Of a DNA stretch of 64,000 nt, positions 32,217 through 43,264 are shown one piece after another (within the stretch, counting starts at the first letter, position 1; each line of letters begins with the position of its first letter). The stretch comes from Lunularia cruciata. Lineage: Eukaryota > Streptophyta > Marchantiopsida > Lunulariales > Lunulariaceae. The notes below the pieces were generated by a model. It worked only from the letters and a program-made list of their open reading frames with translations, was not told the origin of the DNA and made no database searches. Made by a program: the position numbers and the translations under genes. Location: NCBI GenBank assembly GCA_948567375.1, contig OX419758.1, positions 1,121,001 to 1,185,000 on the forward strand, written 5' to 3'.

Positions 32217-32836
32217 CTAATCTTGAGAACTAGCTGATGAAGGTGGTAGTATTTCTGTAGCTTTACTAAGACTCTCTCCAAGATCCTTCACCAAAGTCTC
32301 CAAGAGTGCTTTTACTCCACTACACTCATGTCCTTTTGGAAGTCCTTCCACTCCACAAACCTCACACAACTCCTTGGTCTTAGATCTTCTCCCTCCCAAT
32401 CTTGGTAAAGAAGCCCAAGTCAAGTAAGCCTCTCCTTTCCCTCAATCTCTTTCTCTCAAAGGTCAATGGACATGAACTTGGCTTATGTCTCTTCTCTCTA
32501 CATAGAAAGCACTTAGACTCACTCTTTCCTCCTAGTGGCGTAGGTTTTTGGATCCTCTCAACACTCTCTTCAAATTCTATTGTAAACTCTCATTTCCTCA
32601 AATCCACCCCTACAATCACCTGAAACCCTTTGAGAACCTTGCATAGTCTCAATTTCCACTCTTGATGACCCTCCATGTTCCCAAGATGAATCTAAACACC
32701 TAAACATGCTTTTTGTTGCTCTCAAACTCCTCATGCATGAGATCTCAATTCTGTACAATTGACCCTTCCTCAAAATTTCACTCAAAGCTCTCAACTTGTA
32801 TGTGAGAGTCCTCTGAAATTTTTTACACTTAATCAC
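32217..32836 (-). pseudogene. Leader ORF upstream of gag in gypsy-1b
   Basis: Counterpart of 9291-9863. Frame 32570-32836 holds the N-terminal part (RTLTYKLRALSEILRKGQLY, MFRCLDSSWEHGGSSRVEIE). A full CCHC knuckle CFLCREKRHKPSSC lies near 32480-32525. Frame 32217-32423 holds the second Cys/His cluster (CEVCGVEGLPKGHEC) and the PPSSASSQD end. The presence in both copies shows that it belongs to the element. Fossil. Confidence 0.55.
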
Positions 32837-33516
32837 AACTCCAGGGTGTCCCTCTATACAAAATTTCAGATCTTTTCATGGAGCCATTTTTCCTAGACAC
32901 ATTTCTATTCAGCACACATATTTTAGATTTGGTCTGAAAACCACCCCTCTCACTTCAAGAACTCATAACTCCCCCTACTCAAGAATTATCTCTCTAAAAC
33001 TTTTGTGTCAGAATGTAGGATATAACATGCTGAATTTTCTTGGAAATTTTCACAACAATCCACTGAAAATTGAAGAAATGGCAGACTCTGTACAATTTTC
33101 CAGAGAGCAGGAAGTTGTGGGAGCAGTTTACCCTATCAACTTCCAAAACTTCTAGCCCAATGCAAATAATAGCTCTCACAATAATTCCAAGTGTGATAAC
33201 TGAAGGACAACTCAAGCTATCATGTGTAGAAATTTCAAGTTCAGATCTCAAACTTGAGATTTTGCCCAAAATCACCTTAATCTCCAAAATTTGCAATCCC
33301 CCTCACACAATCTCTCCAATTCCTCTCATGTGTAGAAGATGTACAAAATCACTTTAAATGATAATGATAATGAACTATAGGGTATACAAATGGATCTTGG
33401 TTCTCTAACATAAGTTCAACCCTCTCCTCTCATAATGTTCTCTCCAAGTGAGCTCTCATAGCCTCCTTCTGCCTAAGGTAAAATTGAACACAAACATTAT
33501 CTTGCCTTTTAGAGAG

Positions 33517-33534
33517 GTCACGGCAACGGAACCA
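33517..33534 (-). other. Primer binding site of gypsy-1b
   Basis: Minus strand, four T bases inside the 5' LTR end: TGGTTCCGTTGCCGTGAC. Same place and type as 10592-10609 in gypsy-1a. Confidence 0.65.
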
Positions 33535-33538
33535 AAAA

Positions 33539-34227
33539 TGTGAGCTGGCCTATCTCTCACTCAAGATGAACCTCTGATGGCTATTATGGTAGCGCACCAT
33601 GGACTAAGAAGGCAAGGAACCCAACTCCATCATACTCCTCCAAGGCTAACCCTCCAAGACTCAAGACATTGCTCACTAGAGAACTCAATGAGAGAGAGAT
33701 AGTTGCAAATGAAAGGGTGATGAGTACCTCCTCACACCTTGTTTATGTACTTGTGAAATAGTTACATACCAAAGTTACTAATTACCGTAGTAACTCAAGT
33801 TATTAGACTAAAAGTCAAGTAAAGTCAAAAAGTAGAAAGGAATATCCATTCATATGGGCATATTCCACTAGCATGTGATCTTATCTTGACTCAAGCACTA
33901 AGTCAAGGATTCCTTCACATGGGCTATCCTTGGACTATAGAAGAATCCAAAACAAAAAGGCTTGCGGGCACAAGAGTTCTCAACTCTTTCCTCAAAGCCC
34001 AACACCTAGGAATAATACCAAGTCAACACACTAGAATCCAAAATAGTGGTGCTCATCTTTTCCACTTCCTCTAAAGTAATGTTCTCTCTATCCAGCTATG
34101 ACTAACTCTAGCTAATCATGACTAATGTAGAACCATCCTTTATCTCTATATAAATAATATCTCTCAAGTACTTGTAATGCCAAGCTAAATATCACAATAC
34201 CACACACATGTACAAATGGGTGTTACA
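33539..34227 (-). repeat. Gypsy-1b 5' LTR
   Basis: 689 bp, element-sense TGTAACACCC to GGCCAGCTCACA. Pairs with 22986-23675 at about 93% identity by eye. Beyond 34227 the sequence is not that of the methyltransferase element found on the other side, so this flank does not match the left flank. Confidence 0.85.
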
Positions 34228-35430
34228 TTACCAAGTTGATATCATCTATAGAATCCCAAAGATGGGCACAACTTGCCCTCTCCTTACCTTGCATTCCAAA
34301 CCAACATTCCTAACTAACATCAAGGGTTGGTGAATGCCTATGCTCTTTTTTTTAAATAAAATATTGAATTTTTAGGGAGAAGAGAAGGCAACCTCATACA
34401 ACACAAGAAGGATGGGAAGCCATACAAGGGAGAGAAAAAAGAGGTAGAATGGAGCTAGACACCAATGGTATCATCATGAGAAATCTTTCTTATTGCACCA
34501 AATATATCCAAGCTATGCAAGTCGTAAGGTTTATAAACTATTAGAGCATCCAAAGAAGCATCTCTAGAGTGATTGCTCTTCTCTGGATTGCACCAACCAA
34601 TGCTCTTTGTAATTTGAGCAATGGATACACATTGTCTAAAGTATGCTACAAAGTATGAGAGTGAGAGTGGTACTCCTTGGCATCTAATACCATAAGTTCT
34701 CATGCACTCCTTGACAAATGTGTTGAACACCATCTCCATCACTCTATATAATTCCGAGGCTAGAGAAACAAAGAGGTAATCTCATTGTATACCCCTACAC
34801 TTGGAGACCTTGCATGTTGCTATGTTGCTATGTTGCTTGCCGCCCATCCAAGAGAATATGTAATCACTCCTCCCAAAATAGCATCACATGGGAGATCTAT
34901 AACCACAACATCCGCTATTGTCACCTTATCATCTTGTACCAAGTATAAGTCTGCTTTGACATGTATTGTTAACAAGCAATGCTCCTTCCAAGCAAGGTAT
35001 CCACTCTTTTGTGCCATAGAAAATACTATATCCCTATTGGCATCATGGGTAGCTATCCTCTGTCCTCCATAAAAACATTGTGTCATATGGACCACTAATG
35101 CATCTAAGGTAGAACCAGAGTCACAAGTGAGTAACAAAGATGAAGACGAGTGGACCAAACCTAGGTAAAACTAGAGAAAGTGGTTGGTATGAGTCAAAAT
35201 GCCCTAATGCACAGTCAAGCTAGGATCTAGAGCCTGCACCTTTGTTGGACCAAGAGCAAATAAGTGCTCTAGTGGCCCAAGAAGTAGGCAAGTGAACTAA
35301 GAGAGAATGTAGCATATGTTAACACTATTGCTCCATCAAGGAAGATTGCAAACCTTTGGTCTAATCTGATGGTTGTTAAGCAAAGGATAGAAAGTCCTTT
35401 CATGCCCATGGAAATAAAACATCTCATGTG
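34228..35430. other. Decayed DNA with two unrecognised minus-strand frames
   Basis: Frames 34455-34742 (95 residues, MMEMVFNTFVKECMRTYGIR...) and 34820-35158 (112 residues, with YGGQRIATHDANRDIVFSM) are on the same strand and could be remnants of one gene. The second has a faint LURP-one-like look (a 'DANxxxVF' beta-strand pattern), which I do not trust. A stretch at 34377-34530 resembles 49407-49660 (AAGGATGGGAAG, CAAGGGAGAG, ATGAGAAATCT, GCTATGCAAGTC in the same order), so a second copy of whatever this is lies there. Confidence 0.35.
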
Positions 35431-35717
35431 TAGTGAAGTGCAGTTTTTGGGAGAGCCTGAATCATCACAATCAAGATTGTTTGGAAAGATTTGATGAAGT
35501 TGTGATTAAGTGTGACAAATTGTTGTGACGAGGCTGCAAGTCAATGCTTGTTACTCTCTTCTGGGTGAAGTTGCTACGTGAGAGATTAAAGAAAAAATCA
35601 AGAAGGACTACATTGTGACATTTGACTTTTTATTTGACCAATTCTGACTAGTATCTCTACGGGAACAAACTTTACTTACTTGATTACCGCAAAAATGATA
35701 TTTGCAAGGTTGTCACA
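35431..35717 (+). mobile_element. Terminal 287 bp of a giant-family LTR
   Basis: Aligns with 45092-45383 (TAGTGAAGTG, GGGAGAGCCTGAATCATC, CAATCAAGATTGTTTGG) and ends ...GCAAGGTTGTCACA, the family 3' terminus. Only the 3' end is present. It abuts a LINE remnant exactly at its terminus. Fossil fragment. Confidence 0.8.
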
Positions 35718-36080
35718 AAGATGGATGCCCAAGAGATGTTATTAAAAGTGTTTTCAACATCCACCTATAGGACAACCCACTCCAGATGGATATCTAGGAG
35801 TGCCTTGATCCCTAGAGAAATAACCTCGTAACCTCCAAGTGTAGCTACTCCAAATGGATGTGGATTGAGGTGCTCTTGGAAGTGAGATTGATGTTGAAGG
35901 ACAATGGTGTGGCTAACCAAGCACAAAAGATTGGTCTAATGCCATCTGTTCCTTTCTCCATCATAAGAAGTTGACTAGCTCCTAACACCCAACTAATTGA
36001 TGTAGGAATATCTCTCCTCGCTACTACTATAGCCACCTAAACAACCAGGTAAATCCACAAGAAGGATCATTTGCTTGAAA
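35718..36080 (-). pseudogene. LINE (non-LTR) reverse transcriptase remnant
   Basis: On the minus strand, in pieces, one reads HPFGVATLGGYEVISLGIKA, LLDIHLEWVVL and VDVENTFNNISWASIF. This is the RT block 'HQFGV...GG.E....GI...LD.HP.WVVLQVDV.NAFN..SR..IF' known from plant and algal non-LTR elements; VDVENTFNN is motif A with the catalytic Asp. An upstream piece (DGIRPIFCAWLATPLSFNI) is in frame 35845-36036. The fragment ends just after motif A, at the LTR fragment at 35717. Disabled by at least one in-frame stop and frame changes. A second copy is at 55940-56163. Confidence 0.65.
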
Positions 36081-36628
36081 GTAATCTCTAAGATGCTCAT
36101 ATACCATCCCTAACAAGCTTCTTGAGAAAAGGTGAGTGGTAGTGCATAACGCTTGTGAAAAAAGTGACCTATCAAGATATAAAAGCTGCTTAGGTTGATA
36201 ATCTAAGACCTCTATGGTACTCCCTCTCCTACCATAGGATGAAGTGAGCGTATGGGAGGGATAGTCTCATAAGTGGGACTAGCCATAGAAAAGTAGTGCT
36301 CATCCTGCTCTATGAAAATCTCCTCCTTGATCAAATGTCTTACACCATCATAATTGAGTGGACTTTATGGTATCTTGTAGTAGAATTTGTCTCCTAAAAC
36401 ATGCAGCCCTAACCAACTACTCTTGTAGGGTAGCCCAATCTCCCACTTAAAATTGATAAAATCTAGCAACCCCCTCTATATTCCCTGCACATCTCTCTCT
36501 AACATAACAAAGGCACCATGAAAGGAGCAAGAGGAATAAGAACCATGCTAACTCGTCCAAGGATCATGTGCCAAACAATCAAGTGGTAAAAAAAAAGCCT
36601 ATCTAGCCTCATCATGGAGTGTACAAGG
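36081..36628. other. No recognisable gene
   Basis: The 550 bp upstream (minus sense) of the LINE RT piece may hold more decayed LINE sequence, but I could not find convincing motifs on either strand. The next feature is the 3' LTR of gypsy-2, which starts at 36629. Confidence 0.4.
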
Positions 36629-36966
36629 TATAATCTTTTGAGGATAGGAGACCGTAAGAGAAACACATGAGAAGAAACACAAAGCTTCACACTCAATATT
36701 CTAAGATTAGTTGCTTGGATGGGTGACATGTCTGTCCATGTCCTATCTAGTTGGTCAAATAGGTTTGACCAAAGGGAATCTTTAGGGAATCTTCTTGTTG
36801 GAAGCTCAAAATTGCATGGATGAAGTATTATTGGAAAGCTCTTGATGAGACAAATTTGGAGATGAGAAGGCAATCTTTTTGTGCCATGGGGGGGAATCCT
36901 CTTATTTTCAAGGTCTAATTCATCCATTTAGGCCTTCAAAATTAGCTCTAAAGTTTTTGTGCTATT

Positions 36967-37737
36967 TGTAATATCAATAGCTAGACATATGATCTAGACA
37001 TGAAATTTGGTTTGGTAACATCAAAAATGATGTTATACATGATGGAATAAGTAGATCAAACAGAGGTATCACCAAAAGAGTACTTCTACTAATAGGCCAA
37101 AAACCAAAATAGACTTGAAGACTGGAATCAATAGCTAGACATATGATCTAAAGGTAGAATTTGGATTGGTGACATCTAGAAGGATGGTACACATAATGGA
37201 TGAAGTAGATTAGGTATAGGTATCACCAAAAGAGCACTTCTACTAATAGGGCAGAAACCAAAATAGACCTTAAAACTTTAGAGGCAATTTTGGAGGCCTA
37301 AACGGATGAATAAGGCCTCAAAAATGTGCACATTCTCTTGTCTCCCCCGACAAAGGGAAGGCTGGCCTTCCCTCCCTCACTTTGTCTCACTGAGAGCTTT
37401 CCAATGTACCTCACCCATGTGATTCTGAGATTCTTATAGATTCTTATAGGAAGATTTCCTAAAAGATTCCCCTTGGTCAAAGTCTATTTGACCAACCAGA
37501 TGGGACCAAGATCAACATGTCACCCATTCAAGCAAGTAATCTAAGGGTGGAACTCGCTGACAAGTCACCTATCCATGTACCTAATCCTATGGTAGGGCAT
37601 CTTTGGAGGAGATACTCTTTGGCTATGTAATAAAGAGAAGGTGCTTCCTTGGGGCACCAAAGTTTGAGTGTGAAAGCAAAGAAACATAGAAGAAATTTTT
37701 TTCTTCTATGTTTCTTTGCTATCCTCGGAATATTACA
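36967..37737 (+). mobile_element. Solo LTR of the gypsy-2 type nested in the gypsy-2 3' LTR
   Basis: 771 bp from TGTAATATCAATAGC to CGGAATATTACA, in opposite orientation to its host LTR. Perfect 5-bp target-site duplication CTATT (36962-36966 and 37738-37742). Contains an internal partial duplication: the TCAATAGCTAGACATATGAT start recurs near 37125. It also contains a 21-bp-arm hairpin at 37675-37720. Confidence 0.85.
37675..37720. repeat. Perfect inverted repeat, 21-bp arms, 4-nt loop
   Basis: Arm 37675-37695 is the exact reverse complement of 37700-37720, with a TTTT loop at 37696-37699. The related LTR at 47955-48547 has only one arm-like sequence here, so the palindrome arose in this copy, probably by a fold-back copying event. 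Confidence 0.85.
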
Positions 37738-37959
37738 CTATTTGGCTTTTTCCCTATTAGTAGAAGAACTCTTTGGGTGATACCTCTATTTGATCTACTT
37801 AGTCCATCATATATACCATCCTTCTAGATGTTACCAAGCCAATTTTCACCTCTAGATAATATATCTAGCTATTGGTATTACAAACCTCCGACCTTTTAAG
37901 ATGCATTGTCTTTGCTACAAAACTACTACTCAAAACATTTAACTAACACTAGTATATTA

Positions 37960-38744
37960 GTCAAGTTGGCTAATGGATCCCATGTTGCCTCATATAGTGT
38001 GTACTCTTTCCAATGTACAAGATATTTCACACATGGATGACAAGTATCACAGATGCATTTTTAAAGAATGCATTTGACTTCATATTCCTTTTTGTCCTCA
38101 ATGAGGGTTGGAAGAGGTCAAAATTTCTTGTATGGAAGAGAAGTGGAGCGGTCAAGGTACATATTTGCGTAGTCAAGAACCATGGAATACTTGATGGATC
38201 TTCATATGTGGTAGTAGCTCAAGGTGATAGGCCACTATGCCAATTTGATGAAGGATTGGAAAAGACCCAATAAAATCGGGTCTAGGCTTGCAAGGGCCAA
38301 ATAATGTGAGGTTAGTTGTTGGTAGCCAGACTTGAACCCCAACATTGAAATCTATGTGCCGATGATATTTATACTATTTCTATCAATTTTGGATGATCTG
38401 CAACTTGTGTTAGGCATTCTCCACTCCTTGTTGGATTTTGGAAACAAAATTGTTGATGGCATCCACTTTGGTATCCATTGGGTGGATCTTTATCAAGCTC
38501 AAAGGTGTGAAAGCATGGTCTCTATACATGAGGAAGAATATGGTCATGTGGAAGTTTGATTAGAAGCCTTATTTTGTTGATAGAGTAAGCAACTTTGAAC
38601 GTACTCCGTCATATCATTACTCATCTCGGGCCAATAGTAATAGCGTTTGGCTGCATCTAAGTTCTTGTCCACTCCAACATGACCTATAATGGCTAAATCA
38701 TGGCATTTTGCTTTGATGGTGGTTCTTATATTCATGTCATCCAA
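37960..38744 (-). pseudogene. Integrase and chromodomain of gypsy-2
   Basis: The frame 38544-38744 has the HHCC-type zinc region (GHVGVDKNLDAAKRYYYWPE, MTEYVQSC). Minus-strand text at about 38060-38380 has the C-terminal signature (LFGPCKPRPDFIGSFPILHQ, AYHLELPPHMKIHQVFH). At 37976-38027 a chromodomain core is readable (KYLVHWKEYTLYEATWDP; Trp of EATW at 37980-37991). Chromodomains target integration to marked chromatin in chromoviruses. Most of the catalytic core is not recognisable. Fossil. Confidence 0.65.
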
Positions 38745-39079
38745 GATCCATTACTTGCAATCACAAAAAGCAACCCATTCGGTACTAATGATGCCTTTGG
38801 ATGATCAAGCTCCTACAATCTGTGGTTCAATTTTTGTAGTAGCAAGAATCCTTGGCCAAAATTCAAGTTTCATCTTGACTTCTACTATTATAATGTTTGC
38901 AATAGGCATTTGGGGTAAATGTATCTACAAGTTGCTTCTTGCCTTTCACATGCGTGATCATCATGTTGAACCTTTGTCTACCCATTGAATCTATTGATGA
39001 GAAAAATCTTTTTGTATCTTGAGGTAGACTAGAAGTTTGTGGTATGTCTCCACTACAAAAGCCTTCTCACTAAGATAGT

Positions 39080-40970
39080 TGTGACAACCTGGCAAATATC
39101 ACTTTTGCGGTAATCAGGTAAGTAAAGTTTATTCCCGCAGAGATACTAGTCAGAAATGTCCAAATACAAAGTCAAATGTCACAATGTAGTTTTTCTTGGT
39201 TGAGTCTCTAGTCTCCCAAGTAGAAACCACACCAAAAGAGAGTAACAAGCACTGATTTGCAATCTTATCACAAATTAACACTTTTTAATCACAACTTCAT
39301 CAAATCTTTCCAAACAATCTTGATTGTGATAATTTAAGCTCTCTTATAAACAATACTTCACTACAAAATGACTTCACCTTGGAATTGTGTTCTATCCCTC
39401 CATTGAAGGCACAACTTCCTCAATCAAAATTGCTTCACATCAACTTTACACTACATTCACAAATGTGAATACTACCAACACTACAATTCCTCTCCGATTT
39501 GTCAAGGCATTGCTCCAATTGCACTTCACTTAGGATCAAACACACAGAGTAAAGATCAAGGCTGCGGAATCCAACATCCAACAAACACACTGACTTGCAC
39601 TTTGAATTTCTCCACACACTCACAAACACAAGCACAATGTTGATACTCGGAATCAAGCTTAAGCAACGAGCATTGCTTCACAACACTTTGCTTTATCTAT
39701 TCTCAAAAATAATGAGCACTAAATAACATTTTAATGTGAATGCCACTCTTAAGTAGTGAAGCAAACAACATGTACTAACAACTATACCGTTCTACAACAA
39801 CTCTACAAACCTACAGATCCAAAATGACAATCCACCTCTTCATATCTGTCTCTTCAAATCTCAAAACTATTACTACTATGATCCAATGTCAATCACTTCA
39901 TCGGCTACCAAACCCAAAGTAACTTCACTTACTCCTCTGTCCTCGGGTTTCACAACTACTAACTCCCCTACCAATTCTAACACTTCTTCACTTTGATCTA
40001 TAATTCCTATCATAGTTAATCCTTCTAAATCTTTATCTCCCAACCCACTCTTCTCTAAAGTGTCAAATGTCAAATCCAAAGAAACTTGCACTCCTATCTC
40101 TCTTACTTTGGGTCTAACTACTATCAATTCCTTTACTAATTCTACTATGTCCTCATCAAGAATTGTAATTGAAAGCATGGGTACACTATCTATGCTTTCA
40201 ATTTGCGACCCACTTTCCCCTAATCACTCATGTAACTGACCCAAAGACACTAACTATCTGATCTTGCACTTTGGGTTCATTCACTACAACTATTTCTCCT
40301 TCAATTTCTATTCCATCTTCAATCAGATCTGAAATTGAAGTCATGTGTATCCTAAATATCTTCTTTCTTTACTCTAACTTCCTCTAACGCCTCTCGCAAG
40401 ATTCCCAAAGTCACCTTCACTACACTCCAAGGTCCAACTACCTTGGGTTGAATCATATTTGTCTTGAGGCGCAGTCTTTAGACACAAATTCATGTAAACC
40501 CAAAGTCCAAAGTCCGGAAGACACCAATTTGAAGACACTAAACTACTTTGTACATCTACTCCCAAAACTTCAAATACTTGTAACTTCTTTTACAGACCTT
40601 CAAACTCTATGATTTTGGTGTCAATGAAAAGCCCTGAACACGATGCTTCCAACAAAATACAACACGCATGAGTTGAACTTTTTTCCAATGAGATACAGCC
40701 CCTACAGTAATGTTGACCTGTAACCTTCATTCTAATGCAAAGAAACACTCATTTAGCATTTACTCCAAGTTTTTCCCTCCTCTGACACAAAGTAAGCTTC
40801 TTTGGGTTTGATCAAATCTGAGTCCTTATTCCTCCAACACAAAGTTGACTTTTTCAAGCCTGATTGAAACACAGGTTTCCACTCATTTCTTCTCCATTTG
40901 GTTTCAATTTGGTTTCAACAAGGCACTTCTTCTTCAAAACTTGTCCAAAATGAAAAATGTGTGTACCACA
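39080..40970 (-). mobile_element. Short (1.9-kb) solo LTR of the giant-LTR family, inserted in gypsy-2
   Basis: 1891 bp from TGTGACAACC (plus) to TGTACCACA, TG...CA ends. Perfect 5-bp target-site duplication ATAGT (39075-39079 and 40971-40975). It is collinear with 3473-5365 over its whole length. It holds the acidic-tail frame 39876-40178 (FDTLEKSGLGDKDLEGLTMI, ELVGELVVVKPEDRG) but not the globular and coiled-coil parts. Fossil. Confidence 0.85.
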
Positions 40971-40975
40971 ATAGT

Positions 40976-41657
40976 GATTCCAATGCTTGGTTGCAAGGAA
41001 ATTGGCCAACTCTTCTCATTTGATGGTATATGTTCTGCTGGTAATAGCTTTCAAGAGAAATATGCAATGGGGTGCCATCTATCATGCCACTCTTGTTGTA
41101 GTACTGCTCTTATTGCTACGCTTGATGCATCTATTAGCCAACTTGATTGGATGTTTTGGATCATACATTTCAAGATTGGTGCATGTAGTAATGCATCTTT
41201 CAATTTTTGGAAGGCCAATTCTTATGTGGTTCCCTACATCCACTTCTATCTCTTGCCAAGTAGTTTCGTTAGAGGTTATGTAACCATGGAGAAGTCCTTG
41301 ACAAATTGACGATAAAACTCCATCAATCCCAAGAAACTCTTGAGTTGAGTTTGATCTTTTGTAGTGCTCTAGTTTTGAATGATTTTTTTTTATCTATTAA
41401 CACTTGGATACCTTTTGTACTTACTCTATGCCTCAATTAGTCTACTTTAGACTTGCAAAACTCATACTTTGAGATTTTGGCATACAATTGATTATATCAT
41501 AGAATTTGAAGGATTTCTTGTAGATGTTGCTTGTGGTCCATTATTGTCCTATTGTAGACAAGGATGTCATCTAGGAAAATGATAATAGATTTATCTAAGT
41601 GTGGACAAAATATGTCATTCATCAAACTCATGAAAATGGTTGGTGCATTGGTGAGGT
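40976..41657 (-). pseudogene. RT palm to RNase H remnant of gypsy-2
   Basis: On the minus strand, 41544-41657 encodes the catalytic block ([11 protein letters not shown]) with the downstream RT text toward 41000 (KFEFCKS-like, LMEFYRQFVKDFSMVT-like pieces). It ends at the ATAGT duplication that flanks the solo LTR at 39080-40970. The 114 bp at 41544-41657 are repeated on the other side of the giant LTR at 45384-45497. Fossil. Confidence 0.65.
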
Positions 41658-42503
41658 TGTGGTACCCACATTTTTGTTTCTTTTCCTAGTTTTGAAGAAG
41701 TGTACAGAAGAAGTTGTATTGTGCCTATATGACATCAAAAGGCAAAGAATGGTGTCTTTGGGTTGTAACCCAAGGTAAAGTGACTTCATGTCAAAAGAAA
41801 AAGTACTCGGATTGCCCTATCAGCATTCAATCCAAAGTAAGGAGAATCAGCTCGGGGGTGCTCAACCCGAGGTAAGGACAATGTAACAACTTTCCTTTGT
41901 GGTTGGACATTCAAGAACATACCACACACAAAAATGGCTGGCCTATGAGTGGGGGAAAATTGATAGTGATAGGAGCATGAAGAAGGTGTGATTTCTTGGT
42001 AGAAACTCAAAGTGAAGAAAGATGGAGAAGGCGTGCCACTATAAGACTTGGGATAGAGACAAAGAGATAACAAGTAATTTTCCATCGCCATTAAGGAGTT
42101 GTCTTGAGGGAGATCATGGGAAAGGAAGTAAGAGATGTGCTGGTGTGTTGAGAGGAAGTCAGGAGAGTTAGTTTGGGAATCAGTCGGAAGAGTAGCCACC
42201 AATCCAAAGAAGAGGAGAGTAAGATGGGAGGTGGGAAGAAGAACTCAGAATTTGCAATAAGAAATCATGCAATTTAGAGATTAGATGTGATTGTCAAAAT
42301 CAAAGTCTTGAGCAAACTTCAGATCACAATCTTGGCATGGAACTAGAACATTAGCTTTCTAGGTTTCATGACAAAGATCATCGAGAGTAAATATCTCAAG
42401 GAGCTCAAGGGAGAAGATAAGAGAGGAAATCCGGCTTGCTAGATAGAGTCTGATTGGAGGTTAGTACTTAGAAGAGGCGGGTGAAGAGCAAGGAGCCACA
42501 TTA

Positions 42504-43262
42504 TTGGAGAAAGGAGAGGTAGCTGAAGAAACCCAAGAAGTGAGAGATGCCTTCTCTTCAAAGCGCACAAAGAATGGCTACAAAGTTGAGAGCTATAAGG
42601 ACCCTATAAGGAGAGGCATCGTAAGTGCAATGATGGCTATCTTGAAGCTGGAGCAAACTACTTATGTGATGAAACATCAAGCGGTGTTCTTCCACAAGAT
42701 GTTTGCAGGGGAACTAATCAATTGGACAAAGTGTTTTCATCAACTTATGAGACAAATGGTGTGGAACTTGTGGGACAAGTTGCCTCCACACTACATTGTG
42801 CCATTTTCAGCCCACTTCTACTTGGGACTGAATTTGTTGAACATGGCGGAGTGACGGAAGATGGTGTTGCACTTCCACCCTAATTTGAGAAGAGATGCTG
42901 ATGCGGAGGAGCAGCAATACATCTTGCAAAGAAGGATTAGTGACGAGTACTACGTGCAGACGGGGCAGAGCATGCAATTGAAAGTAAACACTCTGAAGTC
43001 AAAGAAGAGGAGTCAACGGGAAGAAGAAGAAGAAGAAGAAGAAGAAGTAGCGGCGACAAGACCTCGGAAGACCAGGAAGATGAACCCAAGGAAAGACTTG
43101 GTGGTAATTGCATTGTTGGTTGAAGAATCAGAAGGTGAAGCTGAGTACAAGTCAGAAGACTTGGAGAAGGAGGAAGAACCTGAATTCACATTGCAGAGTG
43201 GTGAAGCAAGCAGCGAGAGTGATGATGGAGTAGAGATGCAATCGGTACCCGAGGAAAGCTAG
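42504..43262 (+). pseudogene. Giant-LTR module: globular part and linker, plus-strand copy
   Basis: Frame 42504-42854 (116 residues): EKGEVAEETQEVRDAFSSKR, VSAMMAILKLEQTTYVMKHQ, AVFFHKMFAGELINWTKCFH, LPPHYIVPFSAHFYLGLNLL. Frame 42861-43262 (133 residues): FHPNLRRDADAEEQQYILQR, KKRSQREEEEEEEEEVAATR, PRKTRKMNPRKDLVVIALLV. The match to 16067-16540 is strong (more than two thirds of residues by eye). Fossil. Confidence 0.7.
43020..43048. repeat. (GAA)n microsatellite
   Basis: An uninterrupted run of GAA triplets in the linker of the plus-strand giant LTR, read there as poly-Glu. Absent at the same place in the two minus-strand copies, so it is a local expansion. Confidence 0.85.
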
Positions 43263-43264
43263 AA

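Larger units (their letters stand above)
22986..34227 (-). mobile_element. Gypsy-1b: Ty3/gypsy element with both LTRs, holding a giant solo LTR
   Basis: Sister of gypsy-1a. Minus-strand order: 5' LTR 33539-34227, primer site 33517-33534, leader ORF 32217-32836, gag 30731-31985, protease and RT start 30167-30721, [giant solo LTR 26380-30161], RT 25630-26374, RNase H about 25220-25600, integrase 24209-25222 and 23765-24193, polypurine tract, 3' LTR 22986-23675. The LTRs differ at about 50 of 689 positions by eye (near 7%), with many transitions. No matching 5-bp duplication is seen at its outer edges (TGACG and TTACC), so an end has been rearranged. Broken, around ten to fifteen breaks. Confidence 0.85.
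36629..37882 (-). repeat. Gypsy-2 3' LTR, split by a nested solo LTR
   Basis: The two outer parts (36629-36966 and 37738-37882) match the 5' LTR at 47955-48547; the end ATTGGTATTACA matches exactly. Without the insertion it is about 480 bp, against 593 bp for the 5' LTR. Confidence 0.8.

Noticed and set aside
34820-35158. LURP-one-related (LOR) gene
   Set aside because: One strand-like pattern (DANRDIVF) is suggestive, but the rest of the family profile is not there. Left as an unrecognised frame.
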